Shown piece by piece: positions 49,180 to 59,358 of a stretch of DNA of 64,000 nt. This DNA is from Flavimaribacter sediminis (GTDB lineage: Bacteria; Pseudomonadota; Alphaproteobacteria; Rhizobiales; Rhizobiaceae), in assembly GCF_019492055.1 (NCBI RefSeq), contig NZ_JAICBX010000002.1, positions 1,116,001 to 1,180,000 on the forward strand. The letters run 5' to 3'. The translations under genes and the position numbers were made by a program. Each line of letters opens with the position of its first letter. The stretch's first letter is position 1. The notes beneath the pieces were generated by a model. That model saw only the letters and a program-made list of their open reading frames with translations, searched no databases and was not told the DNA's origin.

Positions 49180-50547
49180 ATGGACGCGCTTATCGAGCCA
49201 TTCGAGCCACCGGCGCCGAAACCCAGATCGCAACCGCCGAGCCGGCTGCAGGTGATAAAAACCATCTATCGAAACCCCATAGAACTGTGGGGTGAGCCGG
49301 CCTACGCCAATCCCGTTTTGAAGGCGAAAATGTTCAACGAGAGCATGATCGTCGCCAACCAGCCGGACTTCATCCGGCATATCCTGGTGGACAATGCGAA
49401 GAACTACCGGATGGCGCGGGTGCGCCAGCTCGTCCTGAGGCCGATCCTGCGCGACGGATTGCTGACAGCGGAAGGTCCGGCATGGAAACGCTCTCGCAGG
49501 GCGGTCGCGCCCGTCTTTACGCCTCGGCATGCGGCCGGTTTCGCCGACCAGATGCTTGCATGCAGCGAGCGCTTCGCCGAACGTTTCGCGGGCGATGGCG
49601 GCGTTCATGACGTGGCGCTGGCGATGACGGACCTGACCTACGAGGTTCTTGCCGCAACCCTGTTCTCCGAGGATCCGGACCCGAATTCGTCGCTGGCGGA
49701 GAATGTCGCGCGGCTTCTCGACACGATGGGGCGGGTGGATCCGCTCGATCTGCTCAAGGCGCCGGAATGGATTCCGCGCCTTACCCGCATCCGAGGTCGT
49801 GGCTCGCTGAACTATTTTCGCAAGATGGTGCGCGAGATGATCGCCCGACGCCAGGAGATGCTGGCGCGCGGCGAAAAGGCGCCCGAGGATTTTCTGACGC
49901 TGCTCATCGCGCAGCAAGGGCCGGACGGCCTGACTGAGCAGGAAGTGGAAGACAACATCCTGACTTTCCTCGGCGCCGGCCACGAGACGACGGCGCGGGC
50001 GCTCGGCTGGACGATCTATTGCCTGGCCAATGCGCCGCGGGAGCGCGAGCATGTGGAGGAGGAGGTCGACCGGATCGTCGACAGCGGTCTGGAACCGGTG
50101 AAATGGCTGGACGCCATGCCCTATACGAGAGCAGCTTTCGAGGAGGCCATGCGGCTCTACCCTCCGGCGCCGTCGATCAATCGCGAGGCGATCGCCGATG
50201 ACCGCTGGGGCGAAACGGAGATTCCGGCCGGCACAACAGTCCTCGTGCTGCCGTGGATCCTGCACCGCCACAAATTGCTCTGGGATCGGCCGAACGCCTT
50301 TATTCCGGAGCGTTTTCTGCCGGAAAACCGTGCGAAAATCGGGCGGTTCCAGTATCTGCCCTTCGGCGCCGGTCCGCGCGTGTGCATCGGTGCGACCTTC
50401 GCGCTGCAGGAAGCCGCCATTGCGCTGGGCGTGCTGATGAAGCGCTTTCGATTCGACTGCACGCAAGACACGAAGCCGTGGCCCGTGCAGCGCGTTACAA
50501 CGCAGCCGCTCGGCGGCCTGCCGATGACGGTCACGACGCGCCGGTAA
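49180..50547 (+). CDS. Cytochrome P450
   Basis: 455 residues from the ATG at 49180, with AAGGAG 8 bp upstream. The I-helix oxygen-binding motif ILTFLGAGHETTARALGW, the K-helix EEAMRLYPPAPS (ExxR) and the heme loop FGAGPRVCIGATFAL (Cys ligand) are all intact. The RFLPENR and LPWILHRHKLLW segments recall the CYP4/CYP102-like fatty-acid hydroxylase branch, but the substrate is unknown. No signal peptide, and no ferredoxin or reductase gene beside it, so redox partners are elsewhere. Divergent from gyrB. Confidence 0.93.
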   Translation: MDALIEPFEPPAPKPRSQPPSRLQVIKTIYRNPIELWGEPAYANPVLKAKMFNESMIVANQPDFIRHILVDNAKNYRMARVRQLVLRPILRDGLLTAEGPAWKRSRRAVAPVFTPRHAAGFADQMLACSERFAERFAGDGGVHDVALAMTDLTYEVLAATLFSEDPDPNSSLAENVARLLDTMGRVDPLDLLKAPEWIPRLTRIRGRGSLNYFRKMVREMIARRQEMLARGEKAPEDFLTLLIAQQGPDGLTEQEVEDNILTFLGAGHETTARALGWTIYCLANAPREREHVEEEVDRIVDSGLEPVKWLDAMPYTRAAFEEAMRLYPPAPSINREAIADDRWGETEIPAGTTVLVLPWILHRHKLLWDRPNAFIPERFLPENRAKIGRFQYLPFGAGPRVCIGATFALQEAAIALGVLMKRFRFDCTQDTKPWPVQRVTTQPLGGLPMTVTTRR

Positions 50548-50614
50548 AAAATATCTGGACCGGATTTTCGGCGCGCCGTGAATGCAGCGCCAGCCGGAAG
50601 TGACCTGTAAAGGC

Positions 50615-50794
50615 TTATTTCGCGGCGTCGGCCGCGAATTCCTGTGCGCACGGATCAACGCCGTAGGACGGCGCGCAGCCGGCCTTGCTGGCCGTCACGA
50701 AATGCGGCGCTGCGAATGCGCCGGCCAGAATGATGGCGCCCGCGACGATGAAGGACGTGACGATTGTCCTGCCGAGTGATTTCTGTTCGGCCAT
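50615..50794 (-). CDS. Small membrane-anchored protein, 59 residues, unknown function
   Basis: Starts at ATG 50794 with GGAGAGG about 5 bp upstream and ends at TAA 50615-50617. The product has a short polar start (MAEQKSLGRT), one membrane helix or uncleaved signal (IVTSFIVAGAIILAGAFAAP), and an outer segment with two cysteines (near residues 41 and 50, KAGCAPSYGVDPCAQEF) that could form a disulfide in the periplasm. Ribosome-binding site, composition and clean topology support a real gene. I recognise no family. It lies 67 bp from the convergent P450 gene. Confidence 0.65.
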   Translation of the reverse strand: MAEQKSLGRTIVTSFIVAGAIILAGAFAAPHFVTASKAGCAPSYGVDPCAQEFAADAAK

Positions 50795-51013
50795 GTTGCC
50801 TCTCCGGTTATACGGGCGTTCCCCAACGCCGCCTTGTCAGACGATAATCCGCCTTGGAAGCAATCATTCGACCACTCCGCCTCAGCGAAATCTAGCAAGG
50901 AAATACTAACGAAACCTCACGCGATTTAACGTGGCAAACAACACACTTCAATGACATTCTCGCCACAGTCGAGTAACTAGAATGCGATTTCAGAGAAAAA
51001 GTTCCGAACAGGC

Positions 51014-51042
51014 CAAAAAGCGTCCGCCGTCAGACGGGCGCT
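51014..51042 (-). terminator. Terminator overlapping the stop codon of the NDUFA9-like gene
   Basis: On the minus strand AGCGCCCGTC pairs with GGCGGACGCT (51033-51042 with 51019-51028; one mismatch and one G-U), with a TGAC loop that contains the TGA stop (51030-51032), then TTTTT (51015-51019). The last codons of the gene form the hairpin arm. Confidence 0.7.
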
Positions 51043-52043
51043 CCGCGGGTAAACTGGCCAGCTGGCCGGAATCGAACCAGATAGGAAGGCAGAACTGATT
51101 CGATGGTCGCGGGAACGACGCCCATGCCTTCCAGGGTCCGGCCTTCGGCGATCGCGGCGTCCGAGACGATCGTGTCGCCCTTGAGCAGTTGCACCTGGTC
51201 GTAGGTGAGCATCGGATCGATGAGCGGAACAAGCGACATCAGACGCCCCATGACGCCGGCGACAGGCCAGGGAATGTTGGCGTAGAAGCGCTGGCGACGA
51301 ATGACCTCGAGCATATAGTCCAGACACTCCTTGAAGGTCAGCACTTCGGCGCCGCCGAGCTCCCAGGTCTTGCCGCGCTGGATTGCTCCATCGACATCGC
51401 GGGCGAAAGCCTCCGCGACATCCACAACATAGACCGGCTGGAATTTGGTTTCGCCGCCGCCAATCAGCGGAAGGAAAGGCGAGAAACGCGCCATATCGGC
51501 GAATTTGTTGAAGAATTCGTCTTCCGGACCGAAAATCACGGAGGGACGCATAATCGTCGTTTCCGGCAGGATCTCGCGTATAGCCTGTTCGGCCAGACCC
51601 TTGGTGCGGGCGTAATCGGACTCGCTTTCGGGATCGGCGCCGATCGCCGACATGTGGGTCAGCGGCACGCCGGCGGCGCGACAGGCCTCGGCCACGGCGC
51701 AGGCGCCGAAATCCTGGATGCTGTCGAAGGTGTTGGCGCCCTTGGGAAACAGGATGCCGACGAGATTGACGACATGGTCGGACCCGGCGACGGCCCGGTC
51801 CACGGAGGCGCGATTGCGCAGATTGGCCTGGACGCCGACGATCTGGCCGACATTGCCGAGCGGCTGAAGAAAGCCTGCAAGGTCAGGGCGGCGAACGGCG
51901 ACGCGGATATAATACCCCCGGCGGGCGAGCGCCTGGACGAGATGGCGGCCGACGAAACCCGAACCACCGAATACGGTGACCACTTTCGGAGATTTGCGTG
52001 TCATCATGATGCGTACCTGACTTCGAAACGTTGTCTCCGTCAT
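51030..52043 (-). CDS. NDUFA9-like NAD(P)-binding protein (complex I associated SDR family)
   Basis: 337 residues from the ATG at 52043; an ATG pair at 52007/52004 is an alternative start. Rossmann motif VTVFGGSGFVGRHLVQAL near the N-terminus, then VVNLVGILFPKG, and YARTKGLAEQAIRE with the SDR-type YxxxK. The IMRPSVIFGPEDEFFNKFA segment typifies the atypical extended SDRs related to mitochondrial NDUFA9. A complex I assembly or stability role is inferred from that family. No nuo genes are nearby. A terminator is built into its 3' end. Confidence 0.88.
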   Translation of the reverse strand: MTETTFRSQVRIMMTRKSPKVVTVFGGSGFVGRHLVQALARRGYYIRVAVRRPDLAGFLQPLGNVGQIVGVQANLRNRASVDRAVAGSDHVVNLVGILFPKGANTFDSIQDFGACAVAEACRAAGVPLTHMSAIGADPESESDYARTKGLAEQAIREILPETTIMRPSVIFGPEDEFFNKFADMARFSPFLPLIGGGETKFQPVYVVDVAEAFARDVDGAIQRGKTWELGGAEVLTFKECLDYMLEVIRRQRFYANIPWPVAGVMGRLMSLVPLIDPMLTYDQVQLLKGDTIVSDAAIAEGRTLEGMGVVPATIESVLPSYLVRFRPAGQFTRGAPV

Positions 52044-52095
52044 ACGGAAATCCGACGCCGAGGTGAAGTCCCGGCAGACCGAATCATCAAATATG

Positions 52096-52617
52096 TCAGG
52101 GGCGGCGGACCATCAATATCCGGCTGGCCGGATCCAGGCCCGGCGGCGCCTCGTCGTGGAACCGGTCGCGCAATTGCTGCGGCGCATGATCGAGCGGCAA
52201 CTCGACAAATCCGCGCCGACAATAAAACGGGGCGTTGAACGCAACGGCGCGGAACGTCGACAGCGCGCAACGGGCTGCGCCATCCCGGCGCGCGCGCCGT
52301 ATGTACGCGTCCAGAAGGGCCGAGCCCACGCCCTTGCCCTGATGATCGGGATGCACCGACAATTCCCTGAGATAGAGACAGTCGACCATGTCGAGAGCGG
52401 CCGCAAACCCGATCGGCCGGCTGCCGGCGTCGCAGGCGACGAAGACCGGACCGCCCGACAGGACCGGCATGAAATCCTCCAGGGGAACGGGCGGGTGTTC
52501 CGCGATTGCGGCAATCGCCGGATCAGAAACGGTTGCGAACAGGCGCGCGGCGGCGTGTTCAACGCGATGAAGGATCGGCGGATCGCCGTCCTGCATTTCC
52601 CGTATGCGAACGGACAT
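52096..52617 (-). CDS. GNAT-family N-acetyltransferase
   Basis: 173 residues. The acetyl-CoA loop is LSVHPDHQGKGVGSALLDAYIRRA (motif A), preceded by LYLREL (beta 4) and followed by ALSTFRAVAFNAPFYCRRGFVE (motif B). The order and length are normal for a single GNAT domain. The acceptor substrate is unknown. Lies between the NDUFA9-like gene and DUF1330 on the same strand. Confidence 0.87.
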   Translation of the reverse strand: MSVRIREMQDGDPPILHRVEHAAARLFATVSDPAIAAIAEHPPVPLEDFMPVLSGGPVFVACDAGSRPIGFAAALDMVDCLYLRELSVHPDHQGKGVGSALLDAYIRRARRDGAARCALSTFRAVAFNAPFYCRRGFVELPLDHAPQQLRDRFHDEAPPGLDPASRILMVRRP

Positions 52618-52647
52618 GATGGTGGCCCCGACGCATTGTCGCAGGAT

Positions 52648-52935
52648 CTAGCAGCCTTCGACGATGACGAGTTCGGCGTCCGCCACACTCTGGCGAATGG
52701 CGCGGGCTTCTGTGTATTCGGGCGAATTGTAGCAATCGAGCGCATCCTGTTTCGATGCAAACTCGATGACGACGTTGCGGCCGCGGTTCGGACCCTCCAG
52801 ATCCTCGAAGGCGCCGCCGCGGGCGAGAAATCTCGCTCCGTAGCGTTCGAAGGCGGGCTTTGCGCCAGCCACATAATCCTTGTAGCGCTCCGGGTCGCGC
52901 ACATCGACGCGGGCGATCCAATAGGCTTTCGTCAT
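52648..52935 (-). CDS. DUF1330 domain protein
   Basis: 95 residues, a single dimeric alpha/beta-barrel-type domain: YWIARVDVRDPERYKDYV, FLARGGAFEDLEGP and VVIEFASKQDALDCYNSPEY are hallmark DUF1330 segments (PF07045). No enzymatic role is established. It lies 36 bp after pyrF and 30 bp before the GNAT gene, so cotranscription is likely. Confidence 0.9.
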   Translation of the reverse strand: MTKAYWIARVDVRDPERYKDYVAGAKPAFERYGARFLARGGAFEDLEGPNRGRNVVIEFASKQDALDCYNSPEYTEARAIRQSVADAELVIVEGC

Positions 52936-52971
52936 TTTTCGTTTCCTCCGGTAGGGCGTCTCGTGGAACTG

Positions 52972-53670
52972 TTACGCCGGGGCATAATCCATTTCGGCGA
53001 GGATGGCGCGCGCCGCCGCCGCGGGATCGGCCGCCTTGACGATGGGCCGCGCCACGACCAGATGGCTGGCGCCGGCCTTCAAAGCGTCCGCCGGCGCGAC
53101 GACCCGTTTCTGGTCGCCGTGATCGGCGCCCGCCGGGCGAATGCCGGGCGTGACGACGGCCATATCCGGTCCGACGATGCCGCGGACCATCGCCGCTTCG
53201 CGGGCCGAACAGACAACGCCGCCCATACCGGCGTCGCGCGCCTGTTTCGCCCGCCTGCCGACCAGCGTCGCGGGATCATCCGCGTAACCGGCGTCCTTGA
53301 GATCGTCCGCGTCCATGGATGTCAGCACGGTGACGCCGAGCAGGCAGAGATCCGAGCCGCGCGCCGCCTCAACGGCCGCCGCCATCGCTTTCGGATAGGC
53401 GTGCAGGGTCAGCATGGAAACATTCATTGCGACGACATTCTCGACGCCGCGGGCCACCGTGTTGTCGATATCCAGGAGTTTCATGTCGAGAAAGATCTTT
53501 TTGCCGGAGGCGATCAGGTCGCGAGCGAATTCCAGTCCGCCCGCAAACACCAGCTGATAGCCGATCTTGTAGAAATCGACCGTGTCATCCAGCGCCGCGA
53601 CGACCTTTTCCGCATCGCCGATCGTGGGAAGATCCAATCCGACTATCAGCCTGTCCCGCACCGGTTGCAT
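52972..53670 (-). CDS. pyrF: Orotidine 5'-phosphate decarboxylase
   Basis: 232 residues. [17 protein letters not shown] starts the barrel. [20 protein letters not shown] contains the catalytic Asp-Lys-Asp array (DxKxxDxxNT), and [18 protein letters not shown] is the C-terminal signature with phosphate-binding residues. It makes UMP, the last step of pyrimidine biosynthesis. Confidence 0.96.
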   Translation of the reverse strand: MQPVRDRLIVGLDLPTIGDAEKVVAALDDTVDFYKIGYQLVFAGGLEFARDLIASGKKIFLDMKLLDIDNTVARGVENVVAMNVSMLTLHAYPKAMAAAVEAARGSDLCLLGVTVLTSMDADDLKDAGYADDPATLVGRRAKQARDAGMGGVVCSAREAAMVRGIVGPDMAVVTPGIRPAGADHGDQKRVVAPADALKAGASHLVVARPIVKAADPAAAARAILAEMDYAPA

Positions 53671-53731
53671 CCGCCTCGTCTCCTGTGATGTCGAATCCGC
53701 ATGACCCGTTTGGCACGCCGGACCGGCGGGT

Positions 53732-54319
53732 TCAAGCCGGGCGGGTGGATTTTCGGAACGCCTGCGCCCGTTCGTAGAGCTGCAGGCAGGTTTTTTCGAG
53801 ATCGGCGCGATCCTGACCGTCCTGCGGCCAACCGTCCTCGTCGAAGGCGAGGTCGGATTTGCCGATGCAACACTGGGCGGCGATCACGTCGGAGTCGAGA
53901 CGCCCGAGCATCCGGCGCAACTGGTCGGCGACCGGACCCGCCTCTCCTTCGGCTCCGCCCGCCGCAACAAGCCCAACCACCCGGTCCCGCCAGGGTTGCG
54001 CCGGGCGTTCACCGGCGCTTGCGCGCGCCGTCCAGGCAATGAGATTGACGAGCAGGGGCGGGACAACGTCGTGAAGCGAGGGGCTCGATATCAGCACGGC
54101 GTCGTGATGGCGGATCATGTCGCCCAGCCGGGCGGCGATCTGCGGAACCACCGTGGCGTTGGGTCCGTCAGTGACCATCGGCAAGGGGTGGTCCAGCGGG
54201 GAAACCCGCGTGACTTCCGCGCCGCGCTGGGCGAGCACAAGCTGGGCCGCGTTGGCGAGCCGGTTGGCGGGCGAGCCGAAATTCAGGGATCCTGCGAGAA
54301 CGAGTATGCGCGGCACCAT
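53732..54319 (-). CDS. NADPH-dependent FMN reductase family protein
   Basis: 195 residues from the ATG at 54319; GTG at 54331 is an alternative, and the open frame back to 54463 runs into pmtA. Flavodoxin-like fold: [19 protein letters not shown] (FMN phosphate loop), [22 protein letters not shown] and [15 protein letters not shown]. The usual S-P-x-Y/H-x-x-x-x-P motif is present as [10 protein letters not shown]. Likely a quinone or azo-compound reductase, or an FMN reductase; the substrate is unknown. 31 bp downstream of pmtA. Confidence 0.83.
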   Translation of the reverse strand: MVPRILVLAGSLNFGSPANRLANAAQLVLAQRGAEVTRVSPLDHPLPMVTDGPNATVVPQIAARLGDMIRHHDAVLISSPSLHDVVPPLLVNLIAWTARASAGERPAQPWRDRVVGLVAAGGAEGEAGPVADQLRRMLGRLDSDVIAAQCCIGKSDLAFDEDGWPQDGQDRADLEKTCLQLYERAQAFRKSTRPA

Positions 54320-54350
54320 AGATTTTGACACTCCGGCGTCTGTCTGTTCT

Positions 54351-54956
54351 TCAGGCCCGACGATAGATCCACATCTGGGCTGGCGGAATATTCCGGATTT
54401 CGACGCCGAAGCGTTCGACCGTATAGCGGCCGCGCCCGGCCGGAACCGGCGAGGTCGGACCATAGGAAAACTGGATCATTGGCCGGCCGTGCGCAATGCG
54501 ACCGAGACAATCCTCGACCAGCGCGATGCGTTCGCCGACGCTGAAATTCAGAAGCGGCAAGCCGGAAATCACGCAGTCGAACCGGGTGTGGCCAAGTCCG
54601 GCCAGCGTCTTGTCGAGATTGAACGCGTCGCCCTTTATGACCTTGATTTCCGGATGTTCGACTTCGAGAAGCCGGCAGAAATGCTCGGAATATTCGACCG
54701 CGACAATGCGTTCCGGCGGCAGGCCGCGCCGCAACAAGGCCCGGGTAACCACGCCAGTGCCCGGACCCAGCTCCAGAACGGGCAGCCCCGAGGCTGCGCT
54801 GGCGACGCTCGCCATGCGGCGCGCCATGAATACGGATGTCGGAACGATGGCGCCTACCGATTTCGGCTGACTGACCAGACCCTTGAAAAACCGTAGATTA
54901 CGGCTCAGATGCGTGGTCAGATGCCGCGGCAGGTGTGAGTGCTTGCCCAACGCCAT
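54351..54956 (-). CDS. pmtA: Phospholipid N-methyltransferase, PmtA type
   Basis: 201 residues. The N-terminal amphipathic region FFKGLVSQPKSVGAIVPTS is the membrane-binding segment of rhizobial/Rhodobacter-type PmtA. SAM motif I is VLELGPGTGVVTRALL, followed by RIVAVEYSEHFCRLLE and VIKGDAF. It methylates phosphatidylethanolamine stepwise toward phosphatidylcholine. Length and motifs match the soluble Agrobacterium/Sinorhizobium form. dnaJ ends 13 bp upstream on the same strand. Confidence 0.87.
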   Translation of the reverse strand: MALGKHSHLPRHLTTHLSRNLRFFKGLVSQPKSVGAIVPTSVFMARRMASVASAASGLPVLELGPGTGVVTRALLRRGLPPERIVAVEYSEHFCRLLEVEHPEIKVIKGDAFNLDKTLAGLGHTRFDCVISGLPLLNFSVGERIALVEDCLGRIAHGRPMIQFSYGPTSPVPAGRGRYTVERFGVEIRNIPPAQMWIYRRA

Positions 54957-54969
54957 CTCCGATTACGTA

Positions 54970-56109
54970 TCAGTCGCTGAGCGTGTCGAAGAAATGCCGC
55001 ATCTTTGAAAAGAAGCCGTGTGATTCCGGATTGTTTTCGTGGGACGAGATCGATTCGAATTCCTCCAGAAGCTCGCGTTGCCTGCGGGTCAGCTTCTGCG
55101 GCGTCTCGATCGAAATCTGGATGTACAGATCGCCCATCTGGGACGAGCGAAGCACCGGCATGCCCTTGGATTTAAGCCGGAACTGGCGGCCGGTCTGCGT
55201 GCCTTCGGGCACCTTGACGCGCGTCTTCGCGCCATCCAGCGTGACCACATCGAACTGTCCGCCGAGGGCGGCCGTCGTCATGGAAACCGGAACGTTGCAA
55301 TAGAGGTCCGCGCCGTCGCGCTGGAAGAACTGGTGCGGCTTGACCGACAGAAAAATGTAGAGATCGCCGGCCGGACCGCTGCGCAAGCCGGCTTCGCCTT
55401 CGCCGGCCAGCCGTATGCGTGTGCCGTCCTCGATGCCCGCCGGAATGTTGACTGACAGGCTGCGCTCTTCGGTAACCCGACCCTGGCCCGAACACTTCTG
55501 GCAGGGGTCTGAAATCGTTTCGCCGCGGCCGTGACAGGTCGGGCACGTGCGCTCGACCGAGAAGAACCCCTGGGACGCGCGAACCCGGCCGGAACCGCCG
55601 CATGTGGCGCAACTGGTCGGGCTCGAACCAGGCTTGGCGCCGCTTCCCGAACACTCATCGCACTGGATGGAGGTCGGAACGCGGATCTGCGCGGTCTTGC
55701 CTGTGAAAGCCTCCTCGAGGCTGATCTCCATATTGTAACGCAGATCGCCGCCGCGCTCGCGGCCGCCGGACGAACGACGCTGGCGACCGCCGCCCATCAT
55801 CTCGCCAAAGATATCCTCGAAGATATCCGAGAAGCCACCGCCTCCGCCGCCGAAACCGCCGTTGAAGCCACCGCCTCCGCCGCCTTCGAAGGCGGCGTGA
55901 CCGAACTGATCGTAGGCCGCGCGCTTTTGCGGATCCTTCAGCGTCTCGTAAGCCTCGTTGACTTCCTTAAAGCGACGCTCGGCGTCTGCGTCGTCCGGAT
56001 TCTTGTCCGGATGGAATTTCATCGCAAGGCGTCGGAAGGCGCTCTTCAGATCCTTGTCCGTTGCGCCGCGCGAGACGCCAAGCGTTTCGTAAAAATCCGC
56101 CTTAGCCAT
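54970..56109 (-). CDS. dnaJ: Chaperone DnaJ
   Basis: 379 residues. The J domain has the HPD motif ([13 protein letters not shown]), then a Gly/Phe-rich linker (about residues 75-105). Four CxxCxGxG zinc repeats follow ([32 protein letters not shown]), then the client-binding C-terminal domains. DnaJ delivers substrates to DnaK and stimulates its ATPase. It follows dnaK by 227 bp with an attenuating hairpin between them. Confidence 0.97.
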   Translation of the reverse strand: MAKADFYETLGVSRGATDKDLKSAFRRLAMKFHPDKNPDDADAERRFKEVNEAYETLKDPQKRAAYDQFGHAAFEGGGGGGFNGGFGGGGGGFSDIFEDIFGEMMGGGRQRRSSGGRERGGDLRYNMEISLEEAFTGKTAQIRVPTSIQCDECSGSGAKPGSSPTSCATCGGSGRVRASQGFFSVERTCPTCHGRGETISDPCQKCSGQGRVTEERSLSVNIPAGIEDGTRIRLAGEGEAGLRSGPAGDLYIFLSVKPHQFFQRDGADLYCNVPVSMTTAALGGQFDVVTLDGAKTRVKVPEGTQTGRQFRLKSKGMPVLRSSQMGDLYIQISIETPQKLTRRQRELLEEFESISSHENNPESHGFFSKMRHFFDTLSD

Positions 56110-56286
56110 TCACGTGCTCCGCAGACAAATTCTCGTTCATTTTCCGTTTGCCATCGCGTTCCGGAAGACCGTCGAATGCGGTCCGGCTGAATGTGGTGAT
56201 ATTCATCCTGACCAATTTCGTACAGTTCGTTATCCAAGTAAATATTCAACTGAAGCCTGGGGAACACTATTGCTCCCCCGACAACA

Positions 56287-56324
56287 GAAAAACCGGCGCG
56301 AACGGCCAAAGCCATTCGCGCCGG
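56287..56324 (-). terminator. Terminator/attenuator between dnaK and dnaJ
   Basis: Stem CCGGCGCGAA/TTCGCGCCGG (56293-56302 with 56315-56324), an inner GGC/GCC pair block, then TTTTT on the minus strand (56288-56292). It lies 13 bp past the dnaK stop, so most dnaK transcripts should end here with partial read-through to dnaJ. Confidence 0.82.
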
Positions 56325-56336
56325 CGATCATGGTGG

Positions 56337-58268
<1,932 letters not shown>

Positions 58269-58380
58269 GTTTCATACTCCTTGAAGCGAACCGCCCGGAC
58301 CCGTTGAGGCATTCCGATTGGCAGTCCCTAGCATAGTCTCTTATTTCCCCGGCGCGTGCGCGTGCGCCAGTGTTGCTGCG

Positions 58381-58410
58381 TATATAAGAAAGCCGTTTTC
58401 GGACTGCAAG
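58381..58410 (-). promoter_or_regulatory. RpoH (sigma-32-type) heat-shock promoter of dnaK
   Basis: On the minus strand CTTGCA (58405-58410), 16 bp, CTTATATA (58381-58388). This is close to the alphaproteobacterial RpoH consensus CTTG, about 16 bp, CYTATNT, and lies about 113 bp upstream of the dnaK ATG. No CIRCE element is present. Confidence 0.75.
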
Positions 58411-58551
58411 ACGGATTCAGAATTCGGTCGAAGCCCGAATGTGTCGCCGCGAGTAGCATTGTGCCGGGTTGCATGCAATAGCCGGAGACGCGCGACGCTC
58501 CGCTAGGCGCAATGCGACCGCGCCACGAAATCAGTCAGAGCCGACGAAATA

Positions 58552-59166
58552 TCAGAAGCGGTAGCCGAGACGCGCGCCGACGGATTCAAGACCCGGATTG
58601 GTGTAGGCCAGATTGGCGTTGGAGAAGTGATTGTAGAAAATTTCCATCGTCACAGTCGAGGTGATGTCGTACCCCACGCTCGCCTGGAGATGGAACAGAT
58701 ATTCCGAACCGAGATCCTTGGTGACGCCGTTCGCGCTCGTGGTGACCTGCGAACTGACCCAGGCGCCGCCGCCGCTGAAACCAATATAGAGTTTCGGCGT
58801 GAAATAGGCCTGCCAGTTCAAACCGGCGTAGATGGTGTGGATGGCGTCGTCGGAAATGGCGATATCCGTGCCGAGATAGATCCTCGGCGATCCGATGAGG
58901 GACAGCGCATCGAAAGTCGGAGCAAGTATTTCCGCATTGACGACGCCGCCGCTGAAGTCGCTGGGCGTTGCCGGACCCCAGTCGTAGACGCCTCCGCCGA
59001 GTCGGACTTCCCAATAGTCGGAGTTCTTGCCGAAGACGATGCCGCGATGAATGAGCTCGTCAGCCTGAACCGGCTCGCTCGACGGCGTGATGTCGGCCGC
59101 ACTGGCGCTGGCGGCAAGCAGTAGAAAACCCGCCACACTCAAAAAGAGCCGGTGAAATGGCCGCAT
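58552..59166 (-). CDS. pagL: PagL-like lipid A 3-O-deacylase (acyloxyacyl hydrolase family)
   Basis: 204 residues with a signal peptide (LFLSVAGFLLLAASASA, cleavage near residue 23). The rest is an 8-strand-type outer membrane barrel ending in a terminal Phe (ARLGYRF). The PagL triad is present with exact spacing: His180-x-Ser182 and Glu194 (FYNHFSN then NPGLES), as in Pseudomonas PagL (His126, Ser128, Glu140). PagL removes the 3-linked acyl chain of lipid A at the outer membrane surface. Activity on this organism's lipid A is inferred. Confidence 0.82.
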   Translation of the reverse strand: MRPFHRLFLSVAGFLLLAASASAADITPSSEPVQADELIHRGIVFGKNSDYWEVRLGGGVYDWGPATPSDFSGGVVNAEILAPTFDALSLIGSPRIYLGTDIAISDDAIHTIYAGLNWQAYFTPKLYIGFSGGGAWVSSQVTTSANGVTKDLGSEYLFHLQASVGYDITSTVTMEIFYNHFSNANLAYTNPGLESVGARLGYRF

Positions 59167-59358
59167 GTTTTGGATGTCCCCTAACTCGATTAACGATTCT
59201 TAACAGACCGCGGCCCGGCCGATAATTCAAGGGGTTTGTAGAAAAGCGTTCGCAAAGAAAAATATGTGTTGTATTTCGGCATCAGTTGCGGCGGAAATAC
59301 GACCAAACTGGAAGACTTCCGCATGCAATTTCGCCAGAATACATGCAATGGTAGTGTT

